64,000 nucleotides of DNA, from NCBI RefSeq assembly GCF_008801405.1, contig NZ_VZPV01000001.1:1922001-1986000 (forward strand), read 5' to 3'. The notes beneath the pieces were generated by a model. That model was not told the origin of the DNA. It ran no database searches and was given only the letters and a program-made list of their open reading frames with translations. The translations under genes were made by a program, and so were the position numbers. Source of the DNA: Ralstonia insidiosa. Lineage in GTDB: Bacteria; Pseudomonadota; Gammaproteobacteria; Burkholderiales; Burkholderiaceae. This document shows positions 58,188 through 64,000 of the stretch, in pieces. Each line of letters starts with the position of its first letter. Within the stretch, counting starts at the first letter, position 1.

Positions 58188-58991
58188 ATGCTCGAACCCA
58201 CGACCATCCAGACCATTGCGCGTCGCCTGCACCAAGCCGAGATCGACCGCAAGCAGATCCGCCAAGTCTCACTCGACCACCCCGAGATCACCATCGAAGA
58301 CGCTTACGCCATCCAGCGCGATTGGGTGGCGATGAAGCTGGGGGAGGGCCGACGCCTGAAGGGCCATAAGATCGGCTTGACCTCGCGCGCGATGCAGCAG
58401 TCCTCCCAGATCGACGAGCCAGACTACGGTGCGCTGCTCGACGACATGTTCTTTGCTGACGGCAGCGAGATTCCCGCCAGCCGCTTCATCGTGCCGCGCG
58501 TGGAGGTGGAACTGGCCTTTGTGCTCGGCAAGCGGTTGGAGGGGCCGGAGGTGACGCTGTTCGACGTGTACGACGCGGTGGATCACGTGATCCCGGCGCT
58601 GGAGATCATCGATGCGCGTTCGCAGTCGATCGACCCGGACAGCGGTCGCCCGCGCAAGGTGTTCGACACGATCGCGGATAACGCCGCCAATGCCGGCGTG
58701 GTGATGGGTGGCCGCCCAATCCGCATGCGTGATGTGGACCTGCGCTGGGTCGGTGCCATCCTGTCGCGCAATGCCGTGATTGAAGAGACCGGCGTGGCAG
58801 CGGGCGTGCTGAACCATCCTGCCAACGGCGTGGTCTGGCTGGCCAACAAGCTGGCACCGCACGGCGTGGCCCTGGAGCCCGGGCAAATCATTCTGGGTGG
58901 CTCGTTCACACGCCCGGTGCCTGCACGCCCCGGTGATACATTCCACTGCGACTATGGTCCGCTCGGCAGCATCGCCTGCCATTTCGTTTAA
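58188..58991 (+). CDS. hpaH: 2-oxo-hept-3-ene-1,7-dioate hydratase
   Basis: A 267-residue hydratase of the MhpD/FAH group, which adds water to the oxo-heptenedioate. Gly-His-Lys-Ile-Gly-Leu-Thr-Ser near residue 60 and Val-Glu-Val-Glu-Leu-Ala-Phe near 105 are diagnostic. Its product is cleaved by HpaI. Confidence 0.93.
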   Translation: MLEPTTIQTIARRLHQAEIDRKQIRQVSLDHPEITIEDAYAIQRDWVAMKLGEGRRLKGHKIGLTSRAMQQSSQIDEPDYGALLDDMFFADGSEIPASRFIVPRVEVELAFVLGKRLEGPEVTLFDVYDAVDHVIPALEIIDARSQSIDPDSGRPRKVFDTIADNAANAGVVMGGRPIRMRDVDLRWVGAILSRNAVIEETGVAAGVLNHPANGVVWLANKLAPHGVALEPGQIILGGSFTRPVPARPGDTFHCDYGPLGSIACHFV

Positions 58992-59012
58992 CGCTCAAAG
59001 GATGTTTCCGTC

Positions 59013-59816
59013 ATGCAGCTCCCGGTGAACCACTTCAAGCGCGCGCTGGCCGAGCGCCGCCCGCAGATCGGCCTCTGGCTGGCGATGACGCATCCGTATC
59101 CGGCCGAGATCGTCGCAGGGGCCGGCTTCGACTGGCTGCTGATCGACAACGAGCATGCGCCGAACCAGCTGCAGTCGACATTGGCGCAGCTGCAGGCGGT
59201 TGCGCCGTATCCCTCGCACCCGATCGTGCGGCCGGCCTGGAATGACGCCGTCGAGATCAAGCGCCTGATGGACATCGGTGCACAGACACTGTTGGTGCCG
59301 ATGGTGCAAAGCGCAGACGAGGCCCGCGCGGCCGTTGAGGCGATGCGCTATCCGCCCGAGGGCATTCGCGGCGTGGGTAGCGCATTGGCCCGCGCGTCAC
59401 GCTGGAACCGCGTTGACGATTACCTCCGCCGTGCTAACGCAGAGATGTGCACGCTGGTGCAGGTGGAAACCACTGAGAGCCTGAAGCATCTCGATGCGAT
59501 TCTTGCGGTGGATGGGGTGGACGGCGTCTTCATCGGCCCGGGGGATCTGGCGGCATCCATGGGCCACCTGGGCGAGCCGGGCCATCCGCAAGTCCGCAAG
59601 ACGATCGACGACACGATTCGCCGTATCGTGGCCTCGGGCAGGGCGGCGGGCATCCTTTCGGCTGACCAAGCGCAGGCCAGGCATTACTTGTCGCTTGGGG
59701 CGACTTTCGTTGCGGTCGGAACAGACGTCACCTTGTTGGCCCGCAGCGCCGAGCAACTGGCTCAGGCGTTCAAGGGCGAGGGCGCCAAGCCGCAGACGGG
59801 CGGCAGCGTTTACTAA
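59013..59816 (+). CDS. hpaI: 4-hydroxy-2-oxoheptanedioate aldolase
   Basis: A 267-residue class II pyruvate aldolase (HpcH/HpaI family) that yields pyruvate and succinate semialdehyde. Asp-Asn-Glu-His-Ala-Pro near residue 47 and Gly-Pro-Gly-Asp-Leu-Ala near 174 carry metal and active-site residues. It ends the hpa operon. hpaR converges seven bases away. No hpaB/hpaC hydroxylase or hpaX transporter is in the window. Confidence 0.93.
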   Translation: MQLPVNHFKRALAERRPQIGLWLAMTHPYPAEIVAGAGFDWLLIDNEHAPNQLQSTLAQLQAVAPYPSHPIVRPAWNDAVEIKRLMDIGAQTLLVPMVQSADEARAAVEAMRYPPEGIRGVGSALARASRWNRVDDYLRRANAEMCTLVQVETTESLKHLDAILAVDGVDGVFIGPGDLAASMGHLGEPGHPQVRKTIDDTIRRIVASGRAAGILSADQAQARHYLSLGATFVAVGTDVTLLARSAEQLAQAFKGEGAKPQTGGSVY

Positions 59817-59822
59817 GCGGCG

Positions 59823-60287
59823 TTATTCATCGCCGGTAAAGCGGGACATCGGTGTGTGCGTTTCCATCACCCGGATGGATTCGTCGATGGCGACGTAGAG
59901 CGCGTCCAGACGCGCGCGTCCAAGCTGGGCTTCGATGCGCGCGTACTCCGCGTCCACCTGCGGTTCCACATCGGCCAGGAACCTGCGGCTTTTGGGCGTG
60001 AGCGAAATCACCTGCCGTCGCTGATCCACCGACGATCGCGTACGCACGATCATCTCGGACTGCTCCATTGCCGCCAGCATGCGCGTCAGGCTCGGGCTCA
60101 GGATCAGGCATGCATCGGCGAGCTGGTTGGGCTCCATGTCGCCGGTGTCGTTGAGCGTGCGCAGCACGCGCCATTGCTGTTCGGTGATGCCGTGCTCGCG
60201 CAGGATCGGCCGGAAGCGCGCCATGAAGGTCTCGCGCGCGCGCAGCAGTAGATGCGGCAGGTTGCGGTGCTTGAAGGTGGATGCCAT
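59823..60287 (-). CDS. hpaR: HpaR, MarR-family repressor of homoprotocatechuate degradation
   Basis: A 154-residue winged-helix MarR protein. The N-terminal Arg-Asn-Leu-Pro-His-Leu-Leu-Leu-Arg-Ala-Arg-Glu and Leu-Thr-Arg-Met-Leu-Ala-Ala-Met-Glu match HpaR/HpcR. The conserved wing holds Asp-Gln-Arg-Arg. It begins 12 bases after the exonuclease III stop, so it probably depends on that gene's transcript. Its likely operator is the palindrome at 53784. Confidence 0.9.
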   Translation of the reverse strand: MASTFKHRNLPHLLLRARETFMARFRPILREHGITEQQWRVLRTLNDTGDMEPNQLADACLILSPSLTRMLAAMEQSEMIVRTRSSVDQRRQVISLTPKSRRFLADVEPQVDAEYARIEAQLGRARLDALYVAIDESIRVMETHTPMSRFTGDE

Positions 60288-60299
60288 GCCGAACCTACC

Positions 60300-61109
60300 T
60301 TATGCGTCGCGCAGCGCAGCGACCACCGGCGTGTGGTCGGACGGCTGCTCCCACCCGCGCGGCACCTTGTCGATATGGCACGACTCGCACAGCTTGGCGA
60401 GCTCGGGTGACAGCATGATGTGGTCGATGCGCAGGCCGGCATTGCGCCTGAAGCCGAACATCCGGTAATCCCACCAAGAGAACAGCTTGTCTTCCTGCTC
60501 GAACATGCGGAAGGCGTCGACCAGCCCGGCACTCTGCATCGCGCGAAACGCCGCACGTTCTTCCGGCGACACCAGGTTCTGGCCTTCCCACTTCTTCGGG
60601 TCGTGCACGTCGCGGTCTTCCGGGGCGATATTGAAGTCGCCCAGCAGCATCAGACGGGGGTGCGCAGCCATTTCGTCTTTCAGCCATGCTTGCAGCGCTT
60701 CAAGCCAGCGCAGCTTATAGACAAACTTGTCGGAGTCCAGCGCCTGGCCGTTGGGGATGTAGGCGGAGATCACGCGGACCGGGCCGCCGGCCACGTCATA
60801 GGTGGCGGCCACGATGCGTTGCTGATCGTCGGCAAAGCCGGGAATATTCTTCACCACGTCGCGACCCTCGGGCACAGCAGCCTTGCGCGCGAGGATGGCG
60901 ACACCGTTGTAGGTCTTCTGGCCCGTGAAGAGCGACGCGTAGCCCGCGGCGTCCAACTCTGCCAGCGGGTAGCGGTCATCCGGCAGCTTGAGTTCCTGCA
61001 GGCAGAGCAGGTCGATGGGCGTGCCGTCGGCTTCGCGTTCTGCCAGCCATTGCAGCACCTGCGGCAGGCGGACTTTGAGTGAGTTGACGTTCCAGGTGGC
61101 GACACGCAT
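60300..61109 (-). CDS. xth: Exodeoxyribonuclease III
   Basis: A 269-residue exonuclease III/AP endonuclease, a base-excision-repair enzyme. Trp-Asn-Val-Asn-Ser-Leu at residues 6-11, Leu-Gln-Glu-Leu-Lys, Gly-Asp-Phe-Asn-Ile-Ala-Pro and the final Ser-Asp-His-Thr-Pro hold the catalytic Asn, Glu, Asp and His. It precedes hpaR on the same strand. Confidence 0.95.
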   Translation of the reverse strand: MRVATWNVNSLKVRLPQVLQWLAEREADGTPIDLLCLQELKLPDDRYPLAELDAAGYASLFTGQKTYNGVAILARKAAVPEGRDVVKNIPGFADDQQRIVAATYDVAGGPVRVISAYIPNGQALDSDKFVYKLRWLEALQAWLKDEMAAHPRLMLLGDFNIAPEDRDVHDPKKWEGQNLVSPEERAAFRAMQSAGLVDAFRMFEQEDKLFSWWDYRMFGFRRNAGLRIDHIMLSPELAKLCESCHIDKVPRGWEQPSDHTPVVAALRDA

Positions 61110-61247
61110 GGGGGATCGGTCCTTGCAAATGGCGACGGCGCATACAAGCGGCGCCGTCTAAATCGAGCGTATTGTGCCATCAAGCGCCCATGCCACCGCC
61201 ATACCCGCTTGAGGTAGATTGGCAGCCATGTTGCATGAGGAGCCCCT

Positions 61248-62522
61248 ATGGATTTCGTGATTCGCAACGCCAGCTTGCCCGACGGCCGTACTGGCATCGA
61301 TATCGGCATCACCGCCGGACGGATCGAGGCCGTGCAGCCGCAGTTGCCCGCGCATGGCGCGCAGGAGTTCGATGCGGCGGGGGCATTGGTCAGCCCACCG
61401 TTCGTTGACGCGCACTTCCACATGGATGCGACCTTGTCGTACGGTTTGCCGCGCGTGAACCAGTCCGGCACGCTGCTTGAAGGCATCGCGCTGTGGGGCG
61501 AACTCAAACCAACGCTCACGCAAGACGCGCTGGTCGAACGCGCCCTGCGTTACTGCGACTGGGCTGTGGCGCGCGGCCTGCTGGCAATCCGCTCCCATGT
61601 GGACGTGTGCGACCCGCGTTTGTTGGCCGTCGATGCGTTGCTGCACGTCAAGCGGCAGGTGGCGCCATATTTGGATCTGCAGCTTGTCGCCTTCCCGCAG
61701 GACGGTCTGCTACGCAGCCCGGGCGCGTTTGACAACCTCAAGCGCGCCATCAGCATGGGCGTGGATGTCGTTGGAGGCATCCCGCATTTCGAGCGGACGA
61801 TGGCCGATGGCGCCGAGTCCATCCGCCTGCTCTGTGAATTTGCTGCCGAGTGCGGCCTGCGCATCGACATGCATTGCGATGAGTCCGACGATCCGCTCTC
61901 GCGCCATATCGAGGTGCTCGCCGCGCAGACGCATCGCCTGGGTTTGCATGGGCGAGTGGCCGGCTCGCACCTCACGTCGATGCACTCGATGGACAACTAC
62001 TACGTCAGCAAGCTGTTGCCGCTGATGCGCGAGGCCGGCGTGGCGGCGATTGCCAATCCGCTGATCAACATCACGCTGCAGGGGCGGTCCGATACGTATC
62101 CGAAGCGGCGTGGCATGACGCGTGTGCCGGAACTGCTGGCGGCCGGTATCGATGTCGCCTTTGGCCACGATTGCGTGATGGACCCGTGGTACAGCCTGGG
62201 CTCCGGCGACATGCTGGAGGTTGCCCATATGGGTTTGCACGTCGCGCAGATGACCGGGCAAGACGCCATGCGCCAGTGTTTTGCAGCGGTGACGGAAGCA
62301 CCCGCGCGGATCCTGGGGTTGGAGCGTTACGGCATCGCACCGGGGTGCCATGCAGACCTGGTGGTGCTGGATGCGCGCGACCCAATCGAGGCGATCCGCT
62401 TGCGCGCAACGCGCACGCTGGTCATGCGGCGAGGCCAAGTGGTGGCTCGCGCGCCGGCGCCGCATGCAACGCTGTCACTGCCGGGCAGGCCAGCGCACGT
62501 CGATTTCCGCTTGCCCCAATGA
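61248..62522 (+). CDS. Cytosine-deaminase-like amidohydrolase
   Basis: A 424-residue amidohydrolase of the CodA group. The metal ligands appear as Asp-Ala-His-Phe-His near residue 55, Met-His-Cys-Asp-Glu near 208 and Gly-His-Asp-Cys near 307. No codB transporter is adjacent. It could deaminate cytosine, creatinine or another cyclic amidine, and the exact substrate cannot be set from the sequence. Confidence 0.85.
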   Translation: MDFVIRNASLPDGRTGIDIGITAGRIEAVQPQLPAHGAQEFDAAGALVSPPFVDAHFHMDATLSYGLPRVNQSGTLLEGIALWGELKPTLTQDALVERALRYCDWAVARGLLAIRSHVDVCDPRLLAVDALLHVKRQVAPYLDLQLVAFPQDGLLRSPGAFDNLKRAISMGVDVVGGIPHFERTMADGAESIRLLCEFAAECGLRIDMHCDESDDPLSRHIEVLAAQTHRLGLHGRVAGSHLTSMHSMDNYYVSKLLPLMREAGVAAIANPLINITLQGRSDTYPKRRGMTRVPELLAAGIDVAFGHDCVMDPWYSLGSGDMLEVAHMGLHVAQMTGQDAMRQCFAAVTEAPARILGLERYGIAPGCHADLVVLDARDPIEAIRLRATRTLVMRRGQVVARAPAPHATLSLPGRPAHVDFRLPQ

Positions 62523-62524
62523 AA

Positions 62525-62557
62525 AACGCCGCTTCGGCTTGCGCGCGAAGCGGCGTT
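62525..62557. terminator. Terminator between the amidohydrolase and oligopeptidase A genes
   Basis: AACGCCGCTTCG and CGAAGCGGCGTT pair perfectly over 12 bases around a nine-base loop. It lies at the convergent ends of both genes and can serve both. Confidence 0.85.
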
Positions 62558-62576
62558 ACTCTTGCAGCGTAGCGCG

Positions 62577-64000
62577 TCAGGCAGCTTCCGCCACCATGCC
62601 GCCGTGACGCAGCAGCGCGTCGATGCTCGGCGCCCGCCCACGGAAAGCGGTGAACGATTCGATGGCCGGGCGGCTGCCACCCACTTCCAGCACTTCGCGG
62701 CGGTAGCGCGCGCCGGTTTCGGCGTCGAGTACCGAGCCACTCAACTTGCCGGCTTCCTCAAATGCCGCGTAGGCATCTGCCGACAGCACCTCGGCCCACT
62801 TGTAGCTGTAGTAGCCCGCCGCGTAGCCGCCCGCGAAGATGTGGCTGAACGTATTCGGCCAGCGTGACAGCTCGGCCTGCGGCACGACATGGAAGCGGTT
62901 GTTGACCTGGCGCGATAGCTCCAGTACCGACGTCGGACCCTTCGGATCGAAGTCCGTATGCAAGTGCATGTCGAACGTCGAGAACACGATCTGGCGCAGC
63001 GTCATCATGCCGTTCTGGAAGTTCTTCGCGGCCAGCATGCGGTCGTACAGGGCACGCGGCAGCGGCTGACCGGTCTCCGCGTGGCGGGTCATGCGCGAGA
63101 GCACTTCCCACTCCCAGCAGAAGTTCTCCATGAACTGGGAGGGCAGTTCCACCGCGTCCCATTCCACACCGTTGATGCCGGACACACCCAGCTCATCGAC
63201 TTGCGTGAGCATGTGATGCAGGCCGTGGCCGAATTCGTGGAAGAGGGTGATGACCTCGTCGTGCGTGAACAGCGCGGGCTTGTTGCCGACCGGGCCGGAG
63301 AAGTTGCAGGTGAGGTAGGCCACCGGGGTTTGCACGCCAGCATCATCCAGCAGCTTGCGACCGCGGGCGTCATCCATCCAGGCGCCGCCGCGCTTGCCTT
63401 CGCGGGCATACAGGTCGATGTAGAACTGGGCGAGCAGCTCGCCCTGTGCGGATTCGACGCGGAAGAAGCGTACGTCCGGATGCCACACCTCGGCCTGTTC
63501 CGGGCGGATCTTGACCGAAAACAGCGTCTGCACGACTTCAAACAGCCCATCCAGCACGGCGGGTTCCGGGAAGTACTGCTTCACCTCCTGCTCGGAGAAG
63601 GCGTAGCGCGCTTCGCGCAGCTTTTCCGACGCATAGGCCATGTCCCACGGCTCGAGCTTGTCGATGCCAAGTTTGTCTTTCGCGAAGGCTTGCAGCTCGG
63701 CCCAGTCCTTTTCAGCAAACGGGCGGGCGCGGTCGGCCAGTTCGCTCAGGAAGCGCAGCACGTCTTCGGGCGAATCGGCCATCTTCGGCACGAGCGAGAC
63801 CTCGCCGAAGTTGCGATAGCCGAGCATGTGCGCCTCTTCCGTGCGCAGCGCGAGCTGCTCGGCCATGTTGGCGGTGTTGTCCCATTCAGCCTTGCCGCCG
63901 CCGTATTGCGTGCCCAGTTCGGACGCGCGCGTGACGTTGGCTTCGTACAGCGTGCGACGCAGGGTGCGGTCTTCCGCGTATTGCAGCACCGGGAAGTACG
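62577..64000 (-). CDS. prlC: Oligopeptidase A, M3 family (N-terminus cut by the window edge)
   Basis: At least the last 470 residues of an M3 metallopeptidase are present; the gene runs past the right edge. The zinc motif is His-Glu-Phe-Gly-His-Gly-Leu-His-His, and Asn-Gly-Val-Glu-Trp-Asp-Ala-Val-Glu-Leu-Pro-Ser-Gln follows it. The C-terminal Gly-Gly-Ser-Arg-Pro-Ala matches OpdA/PrlC. It degrades short peptides, including signal-peptide fragments, in the cytoplasm. Confidence 0.93.
   Translation of the reverse strand, partial: YFPVLQYAEDRTLRRTLYEANVTRASELGTQYGGGKAEWDNTANMAEQLALRTEEAHMLGYRNFGEVSLVPKMADSPEDVLRFLSELADRARPFAEKDWAELQAFAKDKLGIDKLEPWDMAYASEKLREARYAFSEQEVKQYFPEPAVLDGLFEVVQTLFSVKIRPEQAEVWHPDVRFFRVESAQGELLAQFYIDLYAREGKRGGAWMDDARGRKLLDDAGVQTPVAYLTCNFSGPVGNKPALFTHDEVITLFHEFGHGLHHMLTQVDELGVSGINGVEWDAVELPSQFMENFCWEWEVLSRMTRHAETGQPLPRALYDRMLAAKNFQNGMMTLRQIVFSTFDMHLHTDFDPKGPTSVLELSRQVNNRFHVVPQAELSRWPNTFSHIFAGGYAAGYYSYKWAEVLSADAYAAFEEAGKLSGSVLDAETGARYRREVLEVGGSRPAIESFTAFRGRAPSIDALLRHGGMVAEAA

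Overview
The window is a high-GC chromosomal segment of a beta-proteobacterium, most likely Ralstonia or a close relative in the Burkholderiaceae. The support is the gene order relA - tRNA-Val - thrS - infC - rpmI - rplT - pheS - pheT - ihfA - merR, together with short-chain 3-hydroxybutyrate metabolism, Burkholderia-type porins and hpa-type aromatic degradation. This assignment comes from reading the proteins; no search was run.

Left third (1-13.4 kb): accessory catabolism. Two tandem isochorismatase-like hydrolases and a decayed acetyltransferase are followed by a minus-strand operon of an intradiol ring-cleavage dioxygenase, an SDR, a beta-keto acid cleavage enzyme (BKACE/DUF849), a quinone-oxidoreductase-like protein and a cupin. 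A LacI-family regulator is divergent from it, and near-identical palindromes lie in front of both. A second, paralogous LacI regulator faces a porin and a DctA-like symporter across a 556-base control region that carries a repeated, helically phased TGCA element. I infer one regulated uptake-plus-degradation module for a small aromatic or organic acid.

13.4-16 kb: a small accessory pocket beside tRNA-Arg(TCT). It holds a frameshifted integrase relic, a GIY-YIG-like protein, orphan small genes and a helix-turn-helix gene whose reading frame has no normal start.

16-36.9 kb: mostly housekeeping genes. These are a GlcD-type oxidase, WrbA, YihY, MetY, an MFS-acyltransferase fusion, FKBP, AroC, ETF:ubiquinone oxidoreductase, ketone-body genes (scoA, scoB, 3-hydroxybutyrate dehydrogenase) and RelA.

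36.9-45.5 kb: the tRNA-Val/thrS/infC/rpmI/rplT/pheST/ihfA translation cluster. Between tRNA-Val and thrS I find a 14-codon reading frame with three consecutive Thr codons, a ribosome-binding site, nested hairpins and a strong terminator. This looks like a classical leader-peptide attenuator for threonyl-tRNA synthetase and is the most interesting regulatory find here.

45.5-53.8 kb: mixed genes (BluB, AraC regulator, AhpD-like, mutarotase, lipoprotein, DinB, amino-acid permease, DUF1223, DUF1488).

53.8-60.3 kb: the homoprotocatechuate meta-cleavage operon hpaG1-G2-E-D-F-H-I, with a palindromic MarR-type operator in its promoter and a convergent hpaR. The window ends with exonuclease III, a cytosine-deaminase-like amidohydrolase and a 5'-truncated oligopeptidase A.
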